Below, piece by piece: positions 35,476 through 43,745 of a stretch of 51,303 bases of DNA. Position numbers and translations under genes: made by a program. The notes beneath the pieces were generated by a model that ran no database searches, was not told the origin of the DNA, and saw nothing but the letters and a program-made list of their open reading frames with translations. The DNA is from Betaproteobacteria bacterium (lineage in GTDB: Bacteria; Pseudomonadota; Gammaproteobacteria; Burkholderiales; JAEUOS01), in contig JAQGMJ010000017.1 of assembly GCA_028292405.1 (NCBI GenBank), forward strand, positions 1-51,303, written 5' to 3'. Within the stretch, counting starts at the first letter, position 1. Each line of letters starts with the position of its first letter.

Positions 35476-36246
35476 CTAGACGTGAAAACTGGCGACGAGG
35501 GAACCGATCAGCAGGTTCCAGCCATCGACCAATACAAAGAGGATCAGCTTGAACGGCAGCGAGATCATCGCCGGCGAAAGCATCATCATGCCCATCGACA
35601 TCAATACGCTGGCAACGACCATGTCGATCACCAGGAAGGGGATAAAGATCATGAAGGCGATCTGGAACGCGGTCTTCAGCTCGCTGGTGATGAAGGCGGG
35701 CGTCAGCACGTTGAGCGGCATGTCGGCGGGCCTCTCGGCCACCGGGCGGTTGCCCAGCTTGGCGAACAGCGCCAGGTCGTTCTCGCGGGTCTGCTTGAGC
35801 ATGAAACCCTTCAGCGGCACCTCGGCCTTCTTGTAGGCGTCCTGGAAAGTCATCGAGCCGTTGCTGTAGGGCATGTAGGCTTCGGTGTAGATCTTGTCCA
35901 GCGTCGGGCTCATGACGAACAGGGTCAAGAAAAGCGACAAGCCGACGATAACCTGATTCGGGGGTGAGGATTGCGTGCCCAGCGCCTGGCGCAAAAGCGA
36001 CATGACGATGACGATGCGGGTGAACCCCGTCATCATCAGCAGCACCGCCGGGATCAGCGTCAGCGCCGAGAGGATCAGCAGGGTCTGCACCGGCAGCGAA
36101 TAGCTGGTCGAGCCGCCGGGGCCGGGCGTGGACGTGATGCCGGGCAGGGCGGCCTGCACCGCCTGCGCGTGCGCCGGGTCGGGCAGCAAGGCGAACAGGG
36201 CGGCGCCGGCCATAGCGGCCAAGGGAAGCAGGTGACGGGCTTTCAT
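35476..36246 (-). CDS. fliP: Flagellar export gate protein FliP
   Basis: 256 residues. Signal peptide about 1-27 (LLPLAAMAGAALFALLPDPAHAQA), known to be cleaved in this family, then four helices. TGFTRIVIVMSLLRQALGTQSSPPNQVIVGLSLFLT and FIPFLVIDMVVASVLMSMGMMMLSP are diagnostic. FliP pentamers form the pore of the flagellar export gate. The ATG (36244-36246) overlaps the fliO stop by three bases. Confidence 0.96.
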   Translation of the reverse strand: MKARHLLPLAAMAGAALFALLPDPAHAQAVQAALPGITSTPGPGGSTSYSLPVQTLLILSALTLIPAVLLMMTGFTRIVIVMSLLRQALGTQSSPPNQVIVGLSLFLTLFVMSPTLDKIYTEAYMPYSNGSMTFQDAYKKAEVPLKGFMLKQTRENDLALFAKLGNRPVAERPADMPLNVLTPAFITSELKTAFQIAFMIFIPFLVIDMVVASVLMSMGMMMLSPAMISLPFKLILFVLVDGWNLLIGSLVASFHV

Positions 36247-36659
36247 TTCTTGCTCAAGGCCTTTTCCAGCCAAACGGCGAAGGGCGGCTTGGCGAATTGA
36301 TTGGCGCTGGCGATGGGCGCCTCCGCCGGGGCGGCCGGCTTGTCCATCTGGCTCAGCGTGCTGACGCGCCCGGGGGCCACGCCGAGCACCAGCCACTGCT
36401 GGTTGACTTCGACGATCACCACGCGCTCGCGCGAGCCGACCGACTGGCTGGCGACGAATTTGATGGCTTGGCCGCCGGCGATGCGCCCGGGGCCGATGCG
36501 CTTGGCGATCCAGGCGCAGACCGCGATCAGGCCCAGCACCAGGCCGAGGCCCGGCAGCACCTGCAGCATGCTGCCGGGGGAACCCGGCTCGGCGGCCTGC
36601 GCGAGGCCGCACAGCGGCAGCAACGCGAAGGCCGGTGTGAATTTGAAAACAGGCTTCAT
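36243..36659 (-). CDS. fliO: Flagellar biosynthesis protein FliO
   Basis: 138 residues. N-terminal signal or hydrophobic stretch (FALLPLCGLAQA), a second helix (LQVLPGLGLVLGLIAVCAWIAKRIGPG) and a cytoplasmic domain with GSRERVVIVEVNQQWLVLGV, the family mark. FliO is a scaffold that helps FliP assembly. ATG at 36657-36659, overlapping the fliN stop by four bases. Confidence 0.92.
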   Translation of the reverse strand: MKPVFKFTPAFALLPLCGLAQAAEPGSPGSMLQVLPGLGLVLGLIAVCAWIAKRIGPGRIAGGQAIKFVASQSVGSRERVVIVEVNQQWLVLGVAPGRVSTLSQMDKPAAPAEAPIASANQFAKPPFAVWLEKALSKK

Positions 36660-37081
36660 CGGTTCAGTTTCCGGATGCGCTCGGAAGGGGTGATGATGTC
36701 GGTCAGGCGGATGCCAAACTTGTCGTTCACCACCACCACTTCGCCCTGGGCGATCAGGCAGCCGTTGACCAGCACGTCCATCGGCTCGCCGGCCATGCCG
36801 TCCAACTCGACCACCGAGCCTTGCGCCAGTTGCAGGATGTGCTTGATCGGGATGCGCGTGCGGCCCAGCTCCACGGTGATCTGCACCGGGATATCGAGCA
36901 CCATGTTGATGTCGTTGGCGTGGCCGGTGCCGCCGGCCGGGGCGAATTGCTCGAACATGGCGGCGGCAGGGCGCGCTTCGGGGGCTGCCACCGGTGCTGC
37001 AGTGGCCTGCTCGGCCATCGCGGCGGCCCAATCGTCGTCGGCCGCGGGGGCGTCGGAATTGGCGAGAGCTTCGTCAGACAT
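36656..37081 (-). CDS. fliN: Flagellar motor switch protein FliN
   Basis: 141 residues. Acidic/Ala-rich N-terminus, then a SpoA domain (about 58-135: MVLDIPVQITVELGRTRIPI, LAQGSVVELDGMAGEPMDVLVNG, GEVVVVNDKFGIRLTDII). FliN forms the lower C-ring of the switch and docks the FliH-FliI export complex. The start overlaps the fliM end by eight bases. Confidence 0.96.
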   Translation of the reverse strand: MSDEALANSDAPAADDDWAAAMAEQATAAPVAAPEARPAAAMFEQFAPAGGTGHANDINMVLDIPVQITVELGRTRIPIKHILQLAQGSVVELDGMAGEPMDVLVNGCLIAQGEVVVVNDKFGIRLTDIITPSERIRKLNR

Positions 37082-38075
37082 GCTCGTCTCCTAGTGAGTT
37101 TTCCTGCGGGGGGATGGAAAGGATCTGGTCGATCTTGATCGAGTACTGGCCGTTGAGCACGCCGTAGCGGCACTCGAACACCGGCACGCCGTCGACCTCG
37201 GCGGTAAGTGTCGGCTTAAGGTCAAGGTCGATGATGTCGCCGGCACGCATGTTGAGGATCTCGTCGAGCGTCAGCTGGGTGCGCGCCAGCTGGGCGACTA
37301 AGTCGACCTCGGCGAACTGCACCTGCTTGGTCAGCATGCGCATCCAGCGAGTGTCGGGCTCGGAGTTGTCGGACTGCGTGCTGCTGTAGAGCACGTCGCG
37401 GATCGGCTCGAGCATCGAGTACGGCATGCAGATGTGGATGTCGCCGCCGGCCGAACCGAGTTCCACAGAGAACGAGGTGGTGACGACGATCTCGGAAGGG
37501 GTGGCGATGTTGGCGAACTGCGTGTGCATTTCCGAGCGCACGTATTCGAAGTTCAGCGGGTGCACCGGCTTCCAGGCGCGGCTGTAGCCTTCCAGCACCA
37601 CATCCAGCATGCGCTGGATGATGCGCTGCTCTGTCAGGGTGAAGTCGCGGCCTTCGATGCGGGTGTGAAAGCGGGAGTCGCCGCCGAACAGGTTGTCCAC
37701 CACGGTGAACACCAGGGTCGGCTCGAACACCACAAGCGCGCTGCCGCGCAGCGGCTTGGCATGGACGATGTTCAGGTTGGTCGGCACCACCAGGTTGCGC
37801 ACGAACTCGCTGTACTTGCACACCTTGATCGGGCCCACCGAGATTTCCGGGCTCTTGCGCATGAAGTTGAACAGGCCGATGCGCAGGTAGCGGGCAAAGC
37901 GCTCGTTGAGGATTTCGACCGTCGGCATGCGGCCGCGGACGATGCGTTCCTGCTTGGCCAGGTTGTAGGGGCGGACTCCCGCGACCTGTTCTTCCGGGCC
38001 GGCGGCGTCCTCGTCGCCGTTGACGCCCTTGAGCAGGGCGTCGACTTCATCCTGGGAGAGAAATTCGCTGGACAT
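37074..38075 (-). CDS. fliM: Flagellar motor switch protein FliM
   Basis: 333 residues. N-terminal CheY-P-binding peptide (LSQDEVDALLKGVNG), a CheC-like middle domain (NIVHAKPLRGSALVVFEPTLVFTVVDNLFGGDSRFH) and a C-terminal SpoA domain (LTLDEILNMRAGDIIDLDLK). It couples chemotaxis signals to motor rotation. ATG at 38073-38075; the gap to fliL is 33 bases. Confidence 0.97.
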   Translation of the reverse strand: MSSEFLSQDEVDALLKGVNGDEDAAGPEEQVAGVRPYNLAKQERIVRGRMPTVEILNERFARYLRIGLFNFMRKSPEISVGPIKVCKYSEFVRNLVVPTNLNIVHAKPLRGSALVVFEPTLVFTVVDNLFGGDSRFHTRIEGRDFTLTEQRIIQRMLDVVLEGYSRAWKPVHPLNFEYVRSEMHTQFANIATPSEIVVTTSFSVELGSAGGDIHICMPYSMLEPIRDVLYSSTQSDNSEPDTRWMRMLTKQVQFAEVDLVAQLARTQLTLDEILNMRAGDIIDLDLKPTLTAEVDGVPVFECRYGVLNGQYSIKIDQILSIPPQENSLGDEHV

Positions 38076-38108
38076 GGCGTATCTGTGTGGAGGGCGTGGG
38101 CGGTGGCG

Positions 38109-38636
38109 TTACTGGATGATGAACGCGGAAAAGTGCACGTTGACCACGCCGTGGTCCGCGCCCTGCGCGGAGGGCAGGGCTGATTCGCCCATCGGCTGGC
38201 GCGCCAGGGCGATCAACTCGCCGGCCAGCTTGGCCTTGCCCTGGGGCGTGGCCAGATCGGTGGCGGTCTTGGAAGTCAGCAGAAGAAGAATGCGGCTGCG
38301 GATCAGCGGCATCTGGCCCTTCACTTCCTCTTCGACGTCCTTGCCGGCGACCTCGTAGGTCAGGCCGATCTGCAGGTAGTGGTCGCGGTCGCGGTCGGCC
38401 AGGTTGACGGTGAAGGGGTCGAGCGCGGCGAATACCGAGGGCTTTTTCTCGACCTTCTTCGCTTCAGGTTTGCCGTCTTTTTCGCCGCCGTGGCGCTTGC
38501 CCATGATGAGAAAGGTGCCGACGCCGCCGATACCCAGTACCAGCACGGCGGCGACGATGATGAACAGCATTTTCTTGCTCTTCTTCGGCGGTGCGCTTTC
38601 GGCGGGGGCTGCGGCGGGGGCGGGGGCTTTGGACAT
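38109..38636 (-). CDS. fliL: Flagellar basal body-associated protein FliL
   Basis: 175 residues from ATG at 38634-38636 (MSKAPAPAAAP); an upstream ATG would add ten residues without similarity. One membrane helix (about 23-43, MLFIIVAAVLVLGIGGVGTF), a charged linker and a periplasmic SPFH-like domain (FTVNLADRDRDHYLQIGLTYEV, IRSRILLLLTSKTATDLATPQGK). FliL rings surround and support the MotAB stators. A 226-base gap with two hairpins separates it from fliK upstream. Confidence 0.94.
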   Translation of the reverse strand: MSKAPAPAAAPAESAPPKKSKKMLFIIVAAVLVLGIGGVGTFLIMGKRHGGEKDGKPEAKKVEKKPSVFAALDPFTVNLADRDRDHYLQIGLTYEVAGKDVEEEVKGQMPLIRSRILLLLTSKTATDLATPQGKAKLAGELIALARQPMGESALPSAQGADHGVVNVHFSAFIIQ

Positions 38637-38718
38637 GTCGGCTCCTGTGTCTGGTCGGAATTGCACGCTGGCTAACCCCGATCAGGGAAATGGCCAGCGC
38701 AATGAACAGACGTATTGT

Positions 38719-38789
38719 TGCCTTCCCTTGAGGGTAGGCAAACCCGGATAAAGGGCGAAAATCCACCCCAAATCGCGACTTGGCGCGAT
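38719..38789. other. Two hairpins in the fliK-fliL gap
   Basis: Arms TGCCT/AGGCA with inner CCC/GGG (38719-38740), and ATCGCG/CGCGAT (38772-38789). The 226-base gap is the only long one in the fliF-fliR series, so a processing site, partial terminator or internal promoter is possible. No T-run follows on the minus strand, and no sigma-28 or sigma-54 element was recognised. Confidence 0.35.
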
Positions 38790-38862
38790 CTGGACCGGAT
38801 GGCCGTGCGGACGAAGCAGGGGCAGGCGGCGCCGCAAAGGCCGCTTTACCCGGCTACGGGCC

Positions 38863-40050
38863 CTACGCGAAAGTGTCCACCAGGCCGCGCACAGCGGCCG
38901 CCGGGCGGCTCACGACACTGGCGACGCTGCCCAGGGCGTCGGCGCTGCCGCTGCGCCCGCCCGCGCCGCCGGAAGACCGGCTGCCGGACTGGTCGCCCGC
39001 CTGGCCCTGGCTGGCGTCGCGCTGGCCGATGTTGGCCTGCGCCAGCGAGATGCCGGAATCGGCCAGCATTTCCTCCAGACGATGCAGCGAGTCCTCCAGC
39101 GCCACCCGGGTGTCGGTCTGGGCGACGGTGAAGTTGATCGAGGCCTCGTTATGCTTCATGTCGATCGAGACCTGGATCGGCCCCATGTCCGGCGGGGTGA
39201 CGCGGATTTCGGCGTGTTCGATGCCGTTTTTCGCCAGCCAGGTCACGCGCTGAGCGGCCTCGTCGGCAAACAGGGGCGAGCCCACCGGCGCGTGGATTAC
39301 GGTGGAAGGGCGCTGCGCGGCGGCCGGCTGGGTTTCGGGTATCTGGTTCGCGGGCATGAGCATGGCAAGGGTGGAGGTGGATGCATCGTTCTGGTTCTGG
39401 CCGGCGCCTTTTTCGCCGCCTTCCTGGCGCAGGTGTCCGATCAGGGCGCCGAAGTCGCTGCCGGCCGATGCGGCGTCGTCCTTGCCGCCCAGCGCGGCCG
39501 CCAGGGTTTTGGCGGTAGTGGTCTCGGTGATGCCGGCGGCAAGCGGGCGGCGCGGATCGGCCGTGCCTGCCTGCCCGGCGGCGCCGCGTCCGTCCGGCAG
39601 AAAGCCAAGTCCCTTCTTGCCGGCCTTGGCGGATGACTCGGCTTCGGTGCCGGCGGCAGCCACGGCTGCTTCGGGGCGCGTCACTTGCGGCATGCAGGCG
39701 GCCAGGATGGCATCGGCGCCGGCGGCGCGGTGGTCGTGGGTGGCCTGGCCGGTGGCATCGTCGTCTTCGCGATCCTTGGCCCTTGTCTTGTCGCCCTTGG
39801 CCTTGTCGGTTTCGGCGTGGCCTTCGGTATGGCCCTCAGTGCGACCCTCAGTGCGACCCTCGGTGCGACCCTCGGTGCGGCCACCGTGCTCGCCCTTGCC
39901 GGAGTCGGCGGCGGCGACCTTGTCGCGCAGCACGTTGGCGAACTGCTGCCTGTCCTCGCCGGCATCGCGTGCCTGGCCCGCGGCGGAATTGGCGTTGGCG
40001 CCTTGTGCGGCTGCCGGCGCGGCGGTGGAAATGGGGTTGATGTCTGGCAT
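38863..40050 (-). CDS. fliK: Flagellar hook-length control protein FliK
   Basis: 395 residues. The N-terminal half is Ala/Gly- and charge-rich and poorly ordered, with a tandem (R/H)TEG repeat at about 58-77. The C-terminal Flg_hook domain spans about 270-355 (WLAKNGIEHAEIRVTPPDMGPIQVSIDM, DSLHRLEEMLADSGISLAQANI). FliK is exported as a molecular ruler and makes FlhB switch to filament-type substrates once the hook is long enough. ATG at 40048-40050, 32 bases after the fliJ stop. A second FliK-like gene lies at 47055. Confidence 0.93.
   Translation of the reverse strand: MPDINPISTAAPAAAQGANANSAAGQARDAGEDRQQFANVLRDKVAAADSGKGEHGGRTEGRTEGRTEGRTEGHTEGHAETDKAKGDKTRAKDREDDDATGQATHDHRAAGADAILAACMPQVTRPEAAVAAAGTEAESSAKAGKKGLGFLPDGRGAAGQAGTADPRRPLAAGITETTTAKTLAAALGGKDDAASAGSDFGALIGHLRQEGGEKGAGQNQNDASTSTLAMLMPANQIPETQPAAAQRPSTVIHAPVGSPLFADEAAQRVTWLAKNGIEHAEIRVTPPDMGPIQVSIDMKHNEASINFTVAQTDTRVALEDSLHRLEEMLADSGISLAQANIGQRDASQGQAGDQSGSRSSGGAGGRSGSADALGSVASVVSRPAAAVRGLVDTFA
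39821..39880. repeat. 12-base tandem repeat in the FliK ruler region
   Basis: Four near-identical 12-base units (39833-39844, 39845-39856, 39857-39868, 39869-39880; the first two CCCTCAGTGCGA, then CCCTCGGTGCGA and CCCTCGGTGCGG), preceded by a diverged unit at 39821-39832. On the minus strand each encodes R/H-T-E-G. Changes in copy number stay in frame. Confidence 0.85.
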
Positions 40051-40082
40051 GCTGGTTCCCGTTTTTGCTGGTTCTTGAGGGC

Positions 40083-40532
40083 TTACTTGCCGAAGGCGAA
40101 ACTGCCGCCGCGGCCCATGCGCGAAGCGAATTCGTCCTGCGCCTTTTGCTCGCGGCGCGACTGCGCGCGTTCATGCTCGCTGCGGCGGCGGCTGGCGATG
40201 GTGGTGAACGACTGCAACTGCTGCTGTTGGGCCTGCCACTCGGTGCGCGCGCGCGCGGTTTGTTCGCGCCAGAAATTCTCGTCGTTGGCCTGCTGCGTCA
40301 CGGCTTCGTCGAGCTTGGCGATGAAGGCACGGAAATTGGCCAGGTCGGCCGCCGTCGCGCCGCGCTTTGCGGCGGCCTCCAGCCGGGCGCGGTAGTCGTC
40401 GCGGTAGCCGCGCAACACCAGGGACTTCTGCACCGACTCGCCCAGTTGCGTGGTTGCCTTGGCCAGGCGCACGGCCGCGTTGTCGCTCTTGGTCTGCGAC
40501 AGGTCGATCAGGGTATCGAAGGTGTTCAGCAT
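40083..40532 (-). CDS. fliJ: Flagellar export chaperone FliJ
   Basis: 149 residues, almost wholly alpha-helical coiled coil with many Lys, Arg, Glu and Gln (AATLLGRYRD-type heptads; REQTARARTEWQAQQQQLQSF). FliJ lies in the FliI hexamer pore and helps energise export. ATG at 40530-40532. Position between fliI and fliK and the length (about 147 in E. coli) support the call, as sequence conservation is low. Confidence 0.92.
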   Translation of the reverse strand: MLNTFDTLIDLSQTKSDNAAVRLAKATTQLGESVQKSLVLRGYRDDYRARLEAAAKRGATAADLANFRAFIAKLDEAVTQQANDENFWREQTARARTEWQAQQQQLQSFTTIASRRRSEHERAQSRREQKAQDEFASRMGRGGSFAFGK

Positions 40533-40551
40533 GCGTGTCTTTCGGCGTGGT

Positions 40552-41958
40552 TCAAATCGATTGCATTAGCGCGCGCAGCTCCGCCACGCTTTGCGCATGG
40601 CTGGAAAACTCGTTGCGGCCCTGCTGCAAAAAACTTTCAAGCTGCGGGAAGATGCGGATCGCCCTGTCCAGCACCGGGTCGGAACCCGGGGCGTAGGCGC
40701 CGACGTTGATCAGGTCGCGGTTGCGCTGGTAGCGCGCCAGCAGGGTCTTGAACTGCTTGGCCAGCTTGACGTCTTCTTCGCTGGCAACCGCGTGCATTAC
40801 CCGGCTGATCGATTGCTCGATGTCGATCGCCGGGTAATGCCCGGAATCGGCCAGCGAACGCGTCAGCACGATGTGGCCGTCGAGTACCGCGCGCGCGGAG
40901 TCGGCGATCGGGTCCTGCTGGTCGTCGCCTTCGGTCAGCACGGTGTAGAAGGCGGTGATCGAGCCGGCGCGCCCGCCGGGATTTTTGGTCGAGCCGTTGC
41001 CGGCACGCTCCACCAGCTGCGGCAGCTTGGCGAACACGGAAGGCGGGTAGCCCTTGGTTGCCGGCGGCTCACCAATGGCCAGGGCGATCTCACGCTGCGC
41101 CATCGCATAGCGGGTCAGCGAGTCCATGATCAGCAGCACGTTCAGGCCGCGATTGCGGAAGTGCTCGGCCACCGAGGTGGCGTAGGCGGCGCCCTGCATG
41201 CGCAACAGCGGCGGCACGTCGGCGGGCGCGGCGATCACCACCGAGCGCTTCAGGCCTTCCGGCCCGAGGATGTCTTCGATGAATTCCTTCACTTCGCGGC
41301 CGCGCTCGCCGATCAGGCCGACCACGGTGACGTCGGCGTTCGTATAGCGCGCCATCATGCCCAGCAGCACGCTCTTGCCCACGCCGGAGCCGGCGAACAG
41401 GCCCATGCGCTGGCCGCGGCCGACGGTGAGCAGCGCGTTGATCGCGCGCACGCCGGTATCCAGAGGTTGATTAATAGGGGCGCGCTCGATCGGATTGAGC
41501 GGCCGGTTCGACAGCGGTGCACGCTGCGCCAGGCCCAGAGGTCCGAGCCCATCGAGCGGCTTGCCTTGCGCATCGACCACCCGGCCCAGCAGGGCGTCGC
41601 CCACCGGCAGGTGCTTGGTGCGGTCCTCGGCACGGCGCCAGGGATGGGCGATGCTGCCCAGGGTCGGCGCGGTGTGGCCGGGTTCCTGCGGAATCACCGA
41701 GGCGCCGGGGGTCAGGCCGTAGATGTCCGAGCAGGGCATCAGGAACAGGCGGTCGCCGGCGAAGCCGACGACCTCGGCCTCCACCGGGTGCACGCCGTCC
41801 TGGCTCACCAGGCAGGTGCTGCCCACCGGCAGGCGCAGGCCGGTGGCTTCCATCACCAGGCCGGCGACGCGCGTGAGCCGGCCCTGGGTGCCGATCGGGT
41901 GCGAGGCCAGCATGTGCTCGCGGCAGCCATTGAGATAGGAGGCGTAGACGGCGCTCAT
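40552..41958 (-). CDS. fliI: Flagellum-specific ATPase FliI
   Basis: 468 residues, homologue of the F1 beta subunit. Walker A GSGVGKS (190-196), Walker [15 protein letters not shown], and the C-terminal [20 protein letters not shown] and [15 protein letters not shown] are diagnostic. It drives release of export substrates from chaperones at the export gate. The ATG overlaps the fliH stop by four bases. Confidence 0.97.
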   Translation of the reverse strand: MSAVYASYLNGCREHMLASHPIGTQGRLTRVAGLVMEATGLRLPVGSTCLVSQDGVHPVEAEVVGFAGDRLFLMPCSDIYGLTPGASVIPQEPGHTAPTLGSIAHPWRRAEDRTKHLPVGDALLGRVVDAQGKPLDGLGPLGLAQRAPLSNRPLNPIERAPINQPLDTGVRAINALLTVGRGQRMGLFAGSGVGKSVLLGMMARYTNADVTVVGLIGERGREVKEFIEDILGPEGLKRSVVIAAPADVPPLLRMQGAAYATSVAEHFRNRGLNVLLIMDSLTRYAMAQREIALAIGEPPATKGYPPSVFAKLPQLVERAGNGSTKNPGGRAGSITAFYTVLTEGDDQQDPIADSARAVLDGHIVLTRSLADSGHYPAIDIEQSISRVMHAVASEEDVKLAKQFKTLLARYQRNRDLINVGAYAPGSDPVLDRAIRIFPQLESFLQQGRNEFSSHAQSVAELRALMQSI

Positions 41959-42692
41959 TGGTTCGGCTGTCCGGCAGGCTGTCCAGCAGGTAGTCCAGCA
42001 GGCAGTGACCCGGTGGCTTGCGACCCGGCGGTCTGTGCCACGTCGGCTTGCATCACGTCTGCTGGGGGCGCTTCCAGCGGATCAGTACGGCCGAGCGAGG
42101 CGAGGGCGCGCTGCCAGCGCGTTTTCAGGGTGGCATCGATGCTGCCGCTGGTGGTGGTGACGCGGCAGCCGCCGGGTTCGACGCGCGCGTCTTCCACCAG
42201 GCGCCAGCCGCCGGGGCCGAGTTCCTCGCCGAGATGGCGCTGCACGAAACCGAGATCGCCCGGGTTGAGCTGCAATACCGGGCAGGCGCCAGTGCCGGCC
42301 AGGTCGATCGCTTCGCGGATCGCGCCCAGCATGGCTTCCGGGTGCGAGCGCAGTTCTTCGCGCAGCACATGGCGCGCGGTGCCCACGGCCAGGTCGAGCA
42401 AGGCAAGCGCTGTCTCGTCCTGCATTTCGGTGAAGGCGCCGGCCATGGCAGCGGCGATGCGGCGCAGGTGCTCAACCTCGGCGGCGGCGGCCTGCAGGCC
42501 CTCGGCGCGGCCGGCGGCGAAACCCGCGGTGGCGCCGTCGGCGCGCGCGGTCTCGCGCAGCACCGCCAGCTCGTGCGCGGCCACCTCGGCCACGCTCGGG
42601 CCGGGCGGCGGTTCCTCCGCCGGGGCGCGGCGATCCTGCTTCGGCGCGTCGTCGGCAAGCGAGGCAAACTGCCAGCGTTCGTAGGCTTTCAA
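41955..42692 (-). CDS. fliH: Flagellar export ATPase regulator FliH
   Basis: 245 residues from a TTG at 42690-42692 ([15 protein letters not shown]); the start is uncertain but the Trp-containing N-terminal motif is needed for docking to FliN/FlhA. Ala/Glu-rich GxxxG-like middle helix ([27 protein letters not shown]), then the globular C-terminal domain ([42 protein letters not shown]) that binds FliI. The C-terminal tail is PAG-rich with a 12-base tandem repeat. Confidence 0.93.
   Translation of the reverse strand: MKAYERWQFASLADDAPKQDRRAPAEEPPPGPSVAEVAAHELAVLRETARADGATAGFAAGRAEGLQAAAAEVEHLRRIAAAMAGAFTEMQDETALALLDLAVGTARHVLREELRSHPEAMLGAIREAIDLAGTGACPVLQLNPGDLGFVQRHLGEELGPGGWRLVEDARVEPGGCRVTTTSGSIDATLKTRWQRALASLGRTDPLEAPPADVMQADVAQTAGSQATGSLPAGLPAGQPAGQPNQ
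41967..42002. repeat. 12-base tandem repeat at the 3' end of fliH
   Basis: Three units: CTGTCCGGCAGG (41967-41978), CTGTCCAGCAGG (41979-41990) and TAGTCCAGCAGG (41991-42002). On the minus strand they encode P-A-G-(L/Q) repeats in the FliH tail, in frame. Confidence 0.8.
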
Positions 42693-42749
42693 GTGCGCTT
42701 CTCCACTTTCATTTCCGTTTCGGTTTCCGCTTCGATTTCGGTGGCCGGT

Positions 42750-43745
42750 TTAGATGAAGTTGTCGTCGCCGGAACCGCCAAGTACGATCTGTCCTTCGTC
42801 GGCGAGGCGGCGCGCGGTTTTCAGGATTTCCTTCTGTTCCGCTTCGACGTCCGAGACCCGCACCGGGCCGCGCGCTTCGAGGTCTTCCTTGAGCATTTCG
42901 GCGGCGCGCGTCGACATGTTCTTGAAGATCTTGTCGCGCAGCTCCGGCGCCGCGCCCTTCAGGGCCAGCACCAGCGACTCGGACTGCACTTCCTTGAGCA
43001 GCGCCTGGATGCCGCGGTCGTCGACGTCCATCAGGTTGTCGAAGACGAACATTTCGTCCATGATGTTCTGCGCGATGGTCTCGTCGACCGCCCGCACCGC
43101 TTCGATGATCGTGCCTTCGGAAGAGCTGCCGACGAAGTTGAGGATTTCCGCGGCAATGCGCACCCCGCCCATCGCCGCCTTCTTGATCTGGTCCGAGCCG
43201 GAAAGCGACTTGGCGATGACATCATTCAGGTCGCGCAGCGCGGAAGGATGGATGCCGTCGAGGGTGGCGATGCGCAGGACCACGTCGTTGCGCACGCGCT
43301 CGACCATTTCGTTCAAGATCGCCGCGGCCTGGTCGCGCTCCAGGTGCACCAGGATGGAGGCGATGATCTGCGGATGCTCGTTCTTGATCAGCTCGGCCAC
43401 CGACTTGGCGTCCATCCACTTCAGGCTCTCGATGCCGGAAGTGTCGCTGTTGGTGAGGATGCGGTCGAGCAGGAACTTCGCCTTGTCCTCGCCCAGCGCC
43501 TTGGTCAGCACGCCGCGAATATATTCGTCGGAGTCCAGACCGATCGGCGCCTGCTCGTCGGCTTCTTCCTCGAAGCGCGACAGCACCTCGTCGACCTTCT
43601 CCTTGCTGATGTTGGAGACCTTGGCCATGGCCGCGCCCAGTTTCTGCGCCTCCTTTGGCGACAGGAACTTGAATACCTCGGCGGCCTCTTCCTGGCCCAG
43701 GCTCATCAGCAGGATGGCGCTGTCGTCGACACCGGCGTCACTCAT
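42750..43745 (-). CDS. fliG: Flagellar motor switch protein FliG
   Basis: 331 residues. Three FliG domains: N-terminal MS-ring binding (DDSAILLMSLGQEEAAEVFKFLSPKEAQKLG), middle EHPQ motif (KNEHPQIIASILVHLE), and C-terminal torque domain with charged residues (FVFDNLMDVDDRGIQALLKEV, DLEARGPVRVSDVEAEQKEIL). It interacts with FliF, FliM and the stator. The ATG overlaps the fliF end by eight bases. Confidence 0.97.
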   Translation of the reverse strand: MSDAGVDDSAILLMSLGQEEAAEVFKFLSPKEAQKLGAAMAKVSNISKEKVDEVLSRFEEEADEQAPIGLDSDEYIRGVLTKALGEDKAKFLLDRILTNSDTSGIESLKWMDAKSVAELIKNEHPQIIASILVHLERDQAAAILNEMVERVRNDVVLRIATLDGIHPSALRDLNDVIAKSLSGSDQIKKAAMGGVRIAAEILNFVGSSSEGTIIEAVRAVDETIAQNIMDEMFVFDNLMDVDDRGIQALLKEVQSESLVLALKGAAPELRDKIFKNMSTRAAEMLKEDLEARGPVRVSDVEAEQKEILKTARRLADEGQIVLGGSGDDNFI

